64,000 nucleotides of DNA. Source: Selenomonadales bacterium (lineage in GTDB: Bacteria; Bacillota; Negativicutes; Sporomusales; UBA7701). Position 1 is the first letter of the stretch; the number at the start of each line of letters is the position of its first letter. Shown here in pieces: positions 46,778 to 54,839 of the stretch. The notes beneath the pieces were generated by a model, which had not been told where the DNA came from, did no database searches, and worked only from the letters and a program-made list of their open reading frames with translations. The DNA lies in assembly GCA_029976065.1 (NCBI GenBank), contig JARKNV010000079.1, forward strand, positions 62,001 through 126,000. The letters are read 5' to 3'. The translations under genes were made by a program, and so were the position numbers.

Positions 46778-47659
46778 ATGGAACAAGGCACCTTTCGCGT
46801 AAAAGCCGGCCTGGCGGAAATGCTCAAAGGCGGCGTAATCATGGACGTAACCACCCCCGAACAGGCTAAAATCGCCGAACAGGCCGGCGCCTGCGCCGTC
46901 ATGGCCCTCGAGAGGGTCCCCGCCGACATCCGCGCCGCCGGCGGCGTCGCCCGCATGGCCGACCCCACCATCGTCCAGAAAATCATGGAAGCCGTCACCA
47001 TCCCCGTCATGGCCAAAGCCCGCATCGGCCACTTCGTCGAGGCCCGGATCCTCGAAGCCCTCGGCGCCGACTATATCGACGAGAGCGAAGTCCTCACCCC
47101 CGCCGACGACAAATACCACATCAACAAACACGAATTCAAGGTACCCTTCGTCTGCGGTGCCAAAAACCTCGGCGAAGCCCTCCGCCGCATCGGCGAAGGC
47201 GCGGCCATGATCCGCACCAAGGGCGAGCCCGGCACCGGCAACGTCGTCGAGGCCGTCAAGCACATCCGCATGGTCATGAGCGAAATCCGCCTCCTCCAGA
47301 ACCTCCCCGAAGAAGAAGTCGCCGCCTTTGCCAAAAACATCGCCGCCCCCATCGAACTCGTCCGCGAAACCAAGAAACTCGGCCGCCTGCCGGTCGTCAA
47401 CTTCGCCGCCGGCGGCATCGCCACCCCGGCCGACGCCGCCCTCATGATGCAGCTCGGCTGCGACGGCATCTTCGTCGGCTCCGGCATCTTCAAATCCGCC
47501 GACCCGGCCGCCCGGGCCAAAGCCATCGTCGCCGCCACCACCTACTACAACGACCCCAAAGTCCTCGCCGACGTCTCCCGCGGTCTGGGCGAAGCCATGC
47601 CCGGCCTCGAAATATCAACTATCGCCCCCCACGAACGCATGCAGGAGCGGGGCTGGTAA
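46778..47659 (+). CDS. pdxS: pyridoxal 5'-phosphate synthase, PdxS subunit
   Basis: This 293-residue synthase barrel builds PLP from ribose 5-phosphate, glyceraldehyde 3-phosphate and ammonia. Highly conserved segments include [20 protein letters not shown], then [18 protein letters not shown] and [13 protein letters not shown]-like residues near the C-terminus. CAGGAGGTAG precedes the ATG at 46778. It is two bases from pdxT. The 105 bases after pdxR probably hold the PdxR operator. Confidence 0.96.
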   Translation: MEQGTFRVKAGLAEMLKGGVIMDVTTPEQAKIAEQAGACAVMALERVPADIRAAGGVARMADPTIVQKIMEAVTIPVMAKARIGHFVEARILEALGADYIDESEVLTPADDKYHINKHEFKVPFVCGAKNLGEALRRIGEGAAMIRTKGEPGTGNVVEAVKHIRMVMSEIRLLQNLPEEEVAAFAKNIAAPIELVRETKKLGRLPVVNFAAGGIATPADAALMMQLGCDGIFVGSGIFKSADPAARAKAIVAATTYYNDPKVLADVSRGLGEAMPGLEISTIAPHERMQERGW

Positions 47660-47661
47660 CA

Positions 47662-48237
47662 GTGAAAATCGGCGTACTCGCCCTGCAGGGCGCCTTCCGT
47701 GAACACCGCTGGATGCTTGAGCGCCTCGGGGCCGAAGGCGTCGAAGTCCGCAAACCCGAGGATCTCGACCTCGTCGAAGGCCTCGTCATTCCCGGCGGCG
47801 AAAGCACCACCATCGGCAAACTGCTCATCGAATGGGGCCTCATGGACAAAATCAGGGAGCGGGCCGCCGCCGGCCTGGCCATCTACGGCACCTGCGCCGG
47901 CATGATCCTCCTTGCCAAGGAAATCGTCGGCAGCGACCAACCGCGCCTCGGCCTCATGGACGTCACCGTCCGGCGCAACGCCTTCGGCCGCCAGCGCGAG
48001 AGCTTCGAAGCCGACCTCAACGTCCCCGAATTCGGGGCCGACCCCGTGCGGGCCGTCTTCATCCGCGCCCCCTACATCGAAAAAGCCGGGCCGGACGTCA
48101 AAGTCATGGCCGCCGTCGGCGACCACATCGTCATCGCCCGCCAGGGAAAATTCCTCGCCACCGCCTTCCATCCCGAGCTCACCAACGACGACCGCATCCA
48201 CAAATATTTCATCAGCATGATTCGGGGCCAAGCGTGA
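47662..48237 (+). CDS. pdxT: pyridoxal 5'-phosphate synthase, PdxT glutaminase subunit
   Basis: This 191-residue class I glutaminase supplies ammonia to PdxS. Motifs are VLALQGAFREH, IPGGESTTIGKL, the nucleophile Cys78 in YGTCAGMILLA, and the His/Glu pair in FHPELTND. Start is GTG at 47662, two bases after the pdxS stop. Confidence 0.95.
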   Translation: MKIGVLALQGAFREHRWMLERLGAEGVEVRKPEDLDLVEGLVIPGGESTTIGKLLIEWGLMDKIRERAAAGLAIYGTCAGMILLAKEIVGSDQPRLGLMDVTVRRNAFGRQRESFEADLNVPEFGADPVRAVFIRAPYIEKAGPDVKVMAAVGDHIVIARQGKFLATAFHPELTNDDRIHKYFISMIRGQA

Positions 48238-48317
48238 AGCAGGCCGGCGGACAGACATCCGCCGGCTTTTCCGTTGTGTCGCAAAGAGGTATACTAAAAG
48301 CAGAAAGGGAGGAGGCC

Positions 48318-48899
48318 ATGAAAAAAATACTGCTGTTGCTCGCCGACGGCTTCGAAGCCTACGAGGCGAGCGTCTTCACCGACATATTCGACTGGAACGC
48401 GGAGGAAGGCGACGGCTCGACCCGCCTGGTCGCCTGCGGTCTCCGCAAGCAACTGATGTGCACCGGGCACCTTACCGTAATACCCGAACTGCTGGCCGCC
48501 GAGGTCGATGTCGACGAATTCGTCGCCCTGGCCATCCCGGGTGGCTACGAATCCCTCGGCTTCTATAACGACGCCTACAGCGAGGAATTCCTGGCCCTCA
48601 TCCGCAAATTCGACCAGGCGGGGAAATATATCGCCGCCGTATGCGTCGGCGCCCTGCCCGTCGGGAAAAGCGGCGTCCTACGAGGCCGCCGGGGGACCAC
48701 CTACCACCTGCGGGACGGCTACCGGCAGAAGCAGTTGGCGGCCTTCGGCGTCAACGTCGTAAACCAACCTATAGTAATCGACGCCAACATCATCACCTCG
48801 TCGTCGCCGGCCACCGCCCTGGACGTAGCCTATAAACTCCTCGAACTGCTCACCTCGCCGGAAAACTGCCGGCAGATAAAACACCTCATGGGCTTCTAA
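48318..48899 (+). CDS. DJ-1/PfpI family protein
   Basis: This 193-residue protein has the DJ-1/PfpI fold: KILLLLADGFEAYEASVF at the N-terminus and a probable nucleophile Cys109 in AAVCVGALPVGKSGVL. Family members act as glyoxalases, deglycases or chaperone-like proteins. GGGAGGAGG precedes the ATG at 48318. It follows pdxT by 80 bases. The same frame is open upstream through pdxT, but that part is a shadow. Confidence 0.85.
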   Translation: MKKILLLLADGFEAYEASVFTDIFDWNAEEGDGSTRLVACGLRKQLMCTGHLTVIPELLAAEVDVDEFVALAIPGGYESLGFYNDAYSEEFLALIRKFDQAGKYIAAVCVGALPVGKSGVLRGRRGTTYHLRDGYRQKQLAAFGVNVVNQPIVIDANIITSSSPATALDVAYKLLELLTSPENCRQIKHLMGF

Positions 48900-48959
48900 A
48901 GCAGAAAAGATAACCAAAGGACCCCAAAAGACACCAAATGATTCCAAAGGAGAATTGCC

Positions 48960-50135
48960 ATGGCCACCCCCGCCGCTGACCTGACCGCCGCCGCAAGCGC
49001 CCTTACCCTCACCCCCGAGCAGGAGGCCGCCGTCGCCGCCCGCTTCCGCGCCGCCATGGTCGCCGGGCTGGCCGGCCGGCCCAGCCCCCTCAAAATGCTG
49101 TCCTCCCACCTCGCCCTGCCCGGCGGCGACGAGCGCGGCCTCTACCTCGCCATCGACTTCGGCGGCAGCAACGTCCGCGTCCAGCTCGTCGAACTCCTGG
49201 GCGGGGGCAAGTGGCTGGTCCGCCGGCAAAGCGCCGCGCCGCTCAAAGACCCCGCCGGCGCCTACGACTACACCGTCGCCGCCGCCACCGGCGAGCAGCT
49301 CTTCGACTTCCTCGCCGCCCGGATAGCGCCCCTCGTCGACGACGGGCGCGACTACCTTCTCGGCCACACCTTCTCCTTTCCCTGCACCCAGCTGGACGCA
49401 GGCCGCGCCGTCCTCATCTCCTGGACCAAGGAAATAAGCACCGCCGGCGTCGAAGGCCGCGAAGTCAATGCCCTGCTGGCCGCCGCCCTCGCCCGCCGGG
49501 GCCTTGCCCGCATCCGGCCCGTCGCCGTCATCAACGACACCGTCGGCACCCTCCTCGCCGCCGCCTACCGCGACCCGAGCGCCGATATCGCCGCCATCTG
49601 CGGCACCGGCCACAACACCTGCTACTACGATGCCGCCCGCGGCACCATCATCAACATGGAATCAGGCAACTTCGACGCCCTGCCCGTCACCCCCTGGGAC
49701 GACGCCCTCGACGCCGCCAGCGAGCACCCCGGCGCCCAGCGGCTTGAGAAAATGGCCGCCGGCCGCTACCTCGGCGAAATCGCCCGCCTCGTCCTCGCGG
49801 CCGAGGGCGCCCCGACCGATCCGCCGTACTCGCTCGCCACCGCCGACCTCGCCGCCTGGCTGGCGGACGGCGACGGACCGCGCCGCCGCCTCGCCGCCCT
49901 GATCGCCGAACGCTCGGCCCGGCTCGTCGCCGCCACCTTCCGCGGCGTCCTCGCCCATATCGACCCCGGCGGCAAAAAAAAGCACACCATCGCCATCGAC
50001 GGCACGCTCTACGAAAAAATGCCCGGCTACGCCGGGACAATGGCCGCCGCCCTCGGCAGCGCCCCGGTCCTCGCCAAGGACGGCTCCGGGGTCGGGGCGG
50101 CGATTGCCGCCGCTCTTGCCGCTAGCCGCCGTTAG
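48960..50135 (+). CDS. hexokinase of the eukaryotic-type family
   Basis: This 391-residue protein resembles the hexokinase family best known from eukaryotes rather than bacterial ROK or Glk glucokinases. LYLAIDFGGSNVRVQLVEL is the phosphate 1 loop. SFPCTQ and ISWTKEI are sugar-site segments. INDTVGTLLAAAY contains the catalytic Asp, and CGTGHNTCYY follows. It would phosphorylate glucose or another hexose with ATP in the cytoplasm. GGAG lies upstream of the ATG. It is a single-gene unit followed by repeat D. Confidence 0.85.
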   Translation: MATPAADLTAAASALTLTPEQEAAVAARFRAAMVAGLAGRPSPLKMLSSHLALPGGDERGLYLAIDFGGSNVRVQLVELLGGGKWLVRRQSAAPLKDPAGAYDYTVAAATGEQLFDFLAARIAPLVDDGRDYLLGHTFSFPCTQLDAGRAVLISWTKEISTAGVEGREVNALLAAALARRGLARIRPVAVINDTVGTLLAAAYRDPSADIAAICGTGHNTCYYDAARGTIINMESGNFDALPVTPWDDALDAASEHPGAQRLEKMAAGRYLGEIARLVLAAEGAPTDPPYSLATADLAAWLADGDGPRRRLAALIAERSARLVAATFRGVLAHIDPGGKKKHTIAIDGTLYEKMPGYAGTMAAALGSAPVLAKDGSGVGAAIAAALAASRR

Positions 50136-50148
50136 TCCGGCCGGTACC

Positions 50149-50379
50149 GGCCGTTGATAACCGCCCATCTGCAGCGCACCCGCAAGGGGCAGGCCGCAGT
50201 TCTAGGCGCAAAGCGCCAAGAACTTGCGCACTTGCTCCTCAAAGCGCTTGCTAGCGTACGTCCCGTGTACGCGTCGCGGCGCGCTTGCACCCTTTCGGGT
50301 ATAAGCGACCACATCAACGCTGAAGCGTTGTGTGTCTGCTCATTCGGTGCGCCTTGCATCTGGACGATTCTGAACGGCC
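50149..50379 (+). repeat. intergenic hairpin repeat, copy D
   Basis: The ends GGCCGTTGATAACC and GATTCTGAACGGCC pair imperfectly. Inside are CATCTGCAGCG, GCGCTTGCTAGCGTACG, GTGTACGCGTCGC and GCGCCTTGCATCTGG. At 231 bp it is the longest copy, with extra side hairpins. It lies between convergent genes. Confidence 0.8.
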
Positions 50380-50637
50380 TTAGCCGCGATCGGCCGGGGA
50401 CGCGGACGGCTCCTCCCAGCGGGGCATATTGCCGCGGGGGCTGTTGAAGACCGAATTGATCGCATGGGTGGCGTTAAGCTGCGTCATCAGCCAGATATAC
50501 ATATCCCGCAAACTGTTCAGGTCGAAATGGGTATTCTTCAGCGCATTCAGCGTCCAGGCCGTCAGCCAGATCAGCAGAAAAACGATGGTGATCATTCCCA
50601 CGCAGATATTGGGGGCGTGCACAATCATCTTCCACAT
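50380..50637 (-). CDS. hypothetical protein with one membrane helix
   Basis: This 85-residue protein has a hydrophobic segment VGMITIVFLLIWLTAWTL near residues 13-30, then a polar helix and a disordered C-terminus. AAAAGGAG precedes the ATG at 50637. I do not recognise a family. Its end lies right next to repeat D, so the last residues may have been contributed by the repeat insertion. Confidence 0.6.
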   Translation of the reverse strand: MWKMIVHAPNICVGMITIVFLLIWLTAWTLNALKNTHFDLNSLRDMYIWLMTQLNATHAINSVFNSPRGNMPRWEEPSASPADRG

Positions 50638-50710
50638 GCCGCATCGCTCCTTTTCCTAAGCTGCTACAGCGTATGCGGCCGGCGCTCCCGCGGCTGCTTC
50701 CCGGTGATAG

Positions 50711-50739
50711 AAAAAAGCGGCCTATTAGGCCGCTTTTTT
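50711..50739. terminator. terminator after panE
   Basis: AAAAAAGCGGCCTA and TAGGCCGCTTTTTT form a symmetric stem with T-tracts on both strands, six bases past the panE stop on the minus strand. Confidence 0.85.
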
Positions 50740-50744
50740 CTATG

Positions 50745-51671
50745 CTAATGATTCGTGCGGGGCAGCTTCTCCAGCGCCTTGATCAGCAGCGTCAGCACCT
50801 GGTTCACCGGTGTCGCCACACCCAGGCGCTCGCCCTCGCGCACCAACGCGCCATTGATCGCCTCGATCTCCGTCTTCCGGCCCCCCGATAAATCCTGCAG
50901 CATCGACGAGCGGTTCTGGGCCGTCGCCACCGCGATGCCCAGCACCTTCTCCACCGGATTGGCGTAAGGCAGCGCAACGCCGGCGGCGTCCGCCACCTTC
51001 ACCGCTTCCTCGACGGCCAGAGCCAGCACCTGCCTGGTCTCCTCGTGGTCCGCCAGCTCGCCGTTCTTCAAACCGGTAATCCCGGTCAAGGCGTTGATGC
51101 CCACATTCACGATCAGCTTGCCCCAGATCAGGGACGCCACATTGCCGTCGGCGACCGTCGCGATGCCGGCCCGCGTCAGGCAGGCCGCGATCTTCTCCAG
51201 GCGGGCGGTAATGCCGCCGCCCAGCTCGCCGATATGAGTCTCGCCGCTGCCGCCGTGCATAATCCGCCCCGGCCCCAGCAGCGTCGCCCCCTGGGCGGTC
51301 GTGCCGGCGATCACCCGGTCCGCGCCGACCGCGGCGGCGATCGTCTCGGCGTTGCCGTAGCCGTTCTGGAGGGTCAGCACCGCCGTATCCGGGCCGAGGA
51401 GCGTGCGGGCCGTCGCGGCCGCCTGGGCGGTCGCGGTCGACTTCACGAAAATGATCACGAGCTCGGCCGGCCCGATCTCGCCGGCCTTGGTCGTCGCCCG
51501 GGGCCGGGCGACGATATCCCCGGCCGTCGTCGCGATCGACAGGCCCTTATCGCCGATCGTGCGGACATGCTCTTCCCACACGTCCAGCAGCCACACTTCC
51601 TCGCCCGCCAGCGCCAGGCGGCCGCCGAACAGGCTGCCCATCGCCCCGGCGCCGATAATGGCGATCTTCAT
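50745..51671 (-). CDS. panE: 2-dehydropantoate 2-reductase
   Basis: This 308-residue enzyme reduces ketopantoate to pantoate with NADPH. The N-terminal Rossmann motif is KIAIIGAGAMGSLFGGRLAL. The helical C-terminal domain includes KLIVNVGINALTGITG, with the catalytic lysine and the Asn that bind ketopantoate. It follows panB by 15 bases, so the two consecutive steps are co-expressed. panC and panD are not in the window. Confidence 0.93.
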   Translation of the reverse strand: MKIAIIGAGAMGSLFGGRLALAGEEVWLLDVWEEHVRTIGDKGLSIATTAGDIVARPRATTKAGEIGPAELVIIFVKSTATAQAAATARTLLGPDTAVLTLQNGYGNAETIAAAVGADRVIAGTTAQGATLLGPGRIMHGGSGETHIGELGGGITARLEKIAACLTRAGIATVADGNVASLIWGKLIVNVGINALTGITGLKNGELADHEETRQVLALAVEEAVKVADAAGVALPYANPVEKVLGIAVATAQNRSSMLQDLSGGRKTEIEAINGALVREGERLGVATPVNQVLTLLIKALEKLPRTNH

Positions 51672-51686
51672 AGTCTCACCCCCGGA

Positions 51687-52523
51687 CTAATACAGCCGCT
51701 TGAGCACTTCGTCCTTCATCGTGAAGCTGTGCTCCGGCCCGGGGAACTTGCCGGTGGCGACATCGTCGGCGTAAGCGTTGAAAGCGGCGACGATATCCTC
51801 GCTGATATTCGCATATTTCTTCACGAACTTAGGCACAAAGCGGTCGAACAGGCCGACCATATCGTGCATAACCAGCACCTGGCCGTCGCAGTGGACGCCG
51901 GCGCCGATGCCGATCGTCGGGATGGTCAGCTTCTTGGTGATAATCTCCGCCAGCGGCGCGGGAATAGCCTCCAACACGATCGCAAACGCCCCGGCCTCCT
52001 CCAACTGCAGCGCCTCGTTGATCATCCGTTCGGCCGCAGCCGCGTCCTTGCCCTGCACCTTGAAGCCGCCGAGCGCCGAAGCCGTCTGCGGCGTCAGGCC
52101 GATATGGGCCATCACCGGCACGCCGCCGTTCACGATCGCCCGCACCGTTTCCACCACATTCAGACCGCCCTCCAGCTTCACGCAGTCCGCGCCACCCTCC
52201 TTCATCATCCGGGTGGCGTTGTAAACCGCGTCGCTGATGCTCATGTTATACGAACCGAACGGCAGGTCGCCGACGATCAGCGTATTCTTCGCCCCGCGGA
52301 CGGTCGCCTTGCAGTGATGGAGCATCTCCTCCATCGTCACCGGCACCGTGCCGTCGTAGCCCAGCACCACCATACCCAGCGAATCGCCCACGAGGATCAG
52401 CTCGATATCCGTCCTATCCACCAGAATACCGGTGGGATAATCGTACGCCGTCACCATGCGGATCTTTTTGCCCTGCTCCTTCATCTCCTTCAGTCCGGGG
52501 ATGGTCACTTTCTGCTTGGCCAT
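51687..52523 (-). CDS. panB: 3-methyl-2-oxobutanoate hydroxymethyltransferase
   Basis: This 278-residue enzyme transfers a hydroxymethyl group from methylene-tetrahydrofolate to 2-oxoisovalerate, the branch point from valine synthesis to pantothenate. ILVGDSLGMVVLGYD and VKLEGG are conserved metal and substrate segments, and GIGAGVHCDGQVLVMHD follows. ATG at 52523 has GGAGGAAG upstream. The frame stays open upstream by 56 codons but that extension is non-coding leader. Confidence 0.95.
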   Translation of the reverse strand: MAKQKVTIPGLKEMKEQGKKIRMVTAYDYPTGILVDRTDIELILVGDSLGMVVLGYDGTVPVTMEEMLHHCKATVRGAKNTLIVGDLPFGSYNMSISDAVYNATRMMKEGGADCVKLEGGLNVVETVRAIVNGGVPVMAHIGLTPQTASALGGFKVQGKDAAAAERMINEALQLEEAGAFAIVLEAIPAPLAEIITKKLTIPTIGIGAGVHCDGQVLVMHDMVGLFDRFVPKFVKKYANISEDIVAAFNAYADDVATGKFPGPEHSFTMKDEVLKRLY

Positions 52524-52645
52524 GATCGCTTCCTCCATTCGCATATTGATTCCGGTGCGGCAAACTGCGCCCGCACCAAAACACCTAATGCAAAATATTC
52601 GCTGCCGGCAAATAATTCCCTGCCCGAATTTTTGCGCAAAAAAGG

Positions 52646-52668
52646 AAAGGGTGGCACGCCACCCTTTT
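52646..52668 (-). terminator. terminator of the small-protein operon
   Basis: AAAGGGTGGC pairs with GCCACCCTTT. Read on the minus strand the stem is followed by CCTTTTTTGCG. It lies after repeat E and before the panB leader. Confidence 0.65.
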
Positions 52669-52669
52669 C

Positions 52670-52790
52670 GGACGTTGATACCCCCCCCCATCTGCGGCGT
52701 TGCTCCTCGGCTGCCCTCCTCAGCGTACGTGCGAGTACGCTGAGGATGGCAGCCTCCGGTGCGCCTTGCATCTGGGGGGTTCTGAACGTC
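52670..52790 (+). repeat. intergenic hairpin repeat, copy E
   Basis: The ends GGACGTTGATACCCCCC and GGGGGGTTCTGAACGTCC pair. CATCTGCGGCGTTGC and GCGCCTTGCATCTGG flank a perfect stem CCTCAGCGTAC/GTACGCTGAGG with loop GTGCGA. It lies between the small-protein genes and panB. Confidence 0.85.
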
Positions 52791-52804
52791 CTCAGGCTAT
52801 TTCC

Positions 52805-52927
52805 CTACTTCCCGCTCTTGTTCTTGCCGCTCTTGCCGCCGCACTTCTCCTCGAACCCGGAGAAGGTGGCGAAATCGCCCTGCACCGGAGCGCCCGGGGC
52901 GTTCTTGTCCTTGTTCTTGGCCATCAT
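52805..52927 (-). CDS. 40-residue Lys/Gly-rich microprotein
   Basis: AAGGAGGAAGA precedes the ATG, and an alternative ATG follows one codon later. The product begins MMAKNKDKNAPGAPVQG and ends in GKSGKNKSGK, very basic, with one cysteine. It begins 17 bases after the stop of the cysteine-rich microprotein on the same strand, so the two form an operon. Function unknown. Confidence 0.6.
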   Translation of the reverse strand: MMAKNKDKNAPGAPVQGDFATFSGFEEKCGGKSGKNKSGK

Positions 52928-52944
52928 TCTTCCTCCTTGATCTG

Positions 52945-53067
52945 CTACGAGCAGCCTTCGATACACTTGAACCCGCACTTCACGCAGACATCGCCGTTCA
53001 GCACGTCCTGGTCGACCGGGCAGGAAGCGCTCGCGCCGCTGCCGTCGGACCGGCTGGAATCAGCCAT
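52945..53067 (-). CDS. 40-residue cysteine-rich microprotein
   Basis: AAAGGGGTGG lies upstream of the ATG. The product has a Ser-rich start, then CPVDQDVLNGDVCVKCGFKC and a final CS, five cysteines in the last 25 residues. The spacing suggests a small zinc or iron-sulfur site. It forms an operon with the Lys-rich microprotein downstream. No family is recognised. Confidence 0.6.
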   Translation of the reverse strand: MADSSRSDGSGASASCPVDQDVLNGDVCVKCGFKCIEGCS

Positions 53068-53203
53068 CGATTACCACCCCTTTCGGGCATAGTTTAGCCC
53101 GGAAAAGGGTGAAATATATTCAAAGTAAACGGCCTTTCCCGCGCCCGCAGGGCGCGGATAGCCCAACCGCGGCCGGGCGGTCGCCCGGGCCAGGTTTCGC
53201 ATA

Positions 53204-53680
53204 TCAACGGCCGGTACCGAGAAGCGCCTGCAGCCTCACGATAAACTCCCCCTGCGCCCGGTTAATCTTCCGCATCGCCTCCGGCACGGGGAAAAACGCC
53301 GCCTTGTCGACCTCCGGGAACCACTCCTGCTTGCCCGACTTGGGTGGCCACTCCAGCGGGAACAGGTTGCTCGCCGGCGTCCGGCCGTCCTCCCAGTCGC
53401 CCGCGAACGCCCAGGCGTGCACCGTCTTGCCGCTCGCCTGCACCACCGACCCCAGCGGCAGGAACTCGCCCGCCGCCGCCAGGCCCGTCTCCTCGCCGAA
53501 CTCGCGCACCGCCGCCGCCAGCAGTTCCTCGCCGTTCTCAACCTCCCCCTTGGGAATGCCCCAGTAGCCCAAATCCTTGTTTTTCAGGAACGGTCCGCCG
53601 GGATGGGCGAGGAAAATCTCCAGTTCGCCGTTATTCAGCCGGTACATCATCAGACCGGCGCTCACCTTGCCTGTTGTCAT
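53204..53680 (-). CDS. NUDIX hydrolase
   Basis: This is a 158-residue NUDIX protein. The Nudix box begins GEVENGEELLAAAVREFGEE and runs on to TG, fitting the metal-binding consensus. LAHPGGPF and YWGIPKG precede it. The family hydrolyses nucleoside diphosphates linked to another group, and substrate cannot be set from this. ATG at 53680 is preferred to GTG at 53686 because GGAGG then sits at normal distance. Confidence 0.9.
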   Translation of the reverse strand: MTTGKVSAGLMMYRLNNGELEIFLAHPGGPFLKNKDLGYWGIPKGEVENGEELLAAAVREFGEETGLAAAGEFLPLGSVVQASGKTVHAWAFAGDWEDGRTPASNLFPLEWPPKSGKQEWFPEVDKAAFFPVPEAMRKINRAQGEFIVRLQALLGTGR

Positions 53681-53825
53681 CGTCACCCTCCGGGCCGGGC
53701 TGTTGTTGGCCGGCCCGGCACATCCATTATAGAAGTTTTCCCGGCGGGTGTCAGTCGAAAACAGGAATAAAAACCCTCCACCCGGAAATATTGAATCAAG
53801 AAACTAATCGAGGGAGGCGCAAAAA

Positions 53826-54839
53826 GTGCTGTTCAGCCCGTTTACCGCCAAAAGCCTTACCCTGAAAAACCGCATCGTCATGCCGCCGATGTGCACCTAT
53901 TCCGCCGGCCGCGACGGCCTCGCCAACGACTGGCACTATATCCACTACGCCACCCGCGCCGTCGGCGGCGTCGGGCTCATAATCCAGGAAGCCACCGGCG
54001 TCGAGGACGGCGGCCGCATCACCGCCCGCGACCTCGGCCTGTGGCACGACGGCCAGCTGGAGCCGCTGGCCCGCATCGTCGCCGCCGTCCGCCAATACGG
54101 CGCCAAAATTGCCATCCAGCTCAACCACGCCGGCCGCAAAAGCGAAGTCGAATACCTCGAGCCCGTCGCCCCGTCGCCCATCCCCTTCAGCGACAAATAC
54201 CGCACCCCCCACGAACTCACCGCCGCCGCCATCGCCGCCATCGTCGGCCGCTTCGCCGCGGCCGCCCGCCGCGCCGCCGCCGTCGGCTACGACGCCGTCG
54301 AAATCCACGCCGCCCACGGCTACCTCATCAGCCAGTTCCTCTCGCCCCTCAGCAACAAGCGCGACGACGACTACGGCGGCTCCCCCGCCGGCCGGGCCCG
54401 CCTGCTCGGCGAAGTCGTCGCCGCCGTGCGCGCCGCCGTCCCCGCCCTGCCGATCATCGTCAGAGTATCCGCCTCCGACTGGGAGCCGGGTGGCAACACC
54501 CCCGAAGCGATGGCCGAAATGCTCAACCTCGTAAAAGGCCAGGGCATCGACCTCCTCCACGTCAGCTCCGGCGCCGTCACCCCGGCCGTGCCGCGGGCCT
54601 TCCCCGGCTACCAAATCCCCTTCGCCCTCACCCTCAAGGAAAAAACCGGCCTGCCCGTCATCGGCGGCGGCCTTATCACCGACCCCATCCAGGCCGAGCA
54701 AGTCGTCAAAACCGGCGTCGACCTCGTCTTCCTCGGCCGCGAGCTGCTGCGCAGCCCCTACTGGCCGCGCAAGGCCGCCTTCGTCCTCGGCGAGGAAACC
54801 GACTGGCCCGAACCCTACCTGCGAGGCAAGTTCCTGTGA
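53826..54839 (+). CDS. namA: Old Yellow Enzyme, NADPH dehydrogenase NamA/YqjM type
   Basis: This 337-residue FMN TIM-barrel flavoenzyme begins LFSPFTAKSLTLKNRIVMPP. It has MCTYSA with the YqjM-type active-site cysteine, IQLNHAGRKS, and EIHAAHGYLISQFLSPLSN with the substrate-binding histidines. It reduces activated double bonds using NADPH. Start is GTG at 53826 after GGGAGGC. The stop overlaps the next gene's GTG by four bases. Confidence 0.9.
   Translation: MLFSPFTAKSLTLKNRIVMPPMCTYSAGRDGLANDWHYIHYATRAVGGVGLIIQEATGVEDGGRITARDLGLWHDGQLEPLARIVAAVRQYGAKIAIQLNHAGRKSEVEYLEPVAPSPIPFSDKYRTPHELTAAAIAAIVGRFAAAARRAAAVGYDAVEIHAAHGYLISQFLSPLSNKRDDDYGGSPAGRARLLGEVVAAVRAAVPALPIIVRVSASDWEPGGNTPEAMAEMLNLVKGQGIDLLHVSSGAVTPAVPRAFPGYQIPFALTLKEKTGLPVIGGGLITDPIQAEQVVKTGVDLVFLGRELLRSPYWPRKAAFVLGEETDWPEPYLRGKFL

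Noticed and set aside
47832-48317. N-terminal extension joining pdxT and the DJ-1 gene in one frame
   Set aside because: It is a shadow of pdxT in another frame. The DJ-1 homology and ribosome binding site start at 48318.
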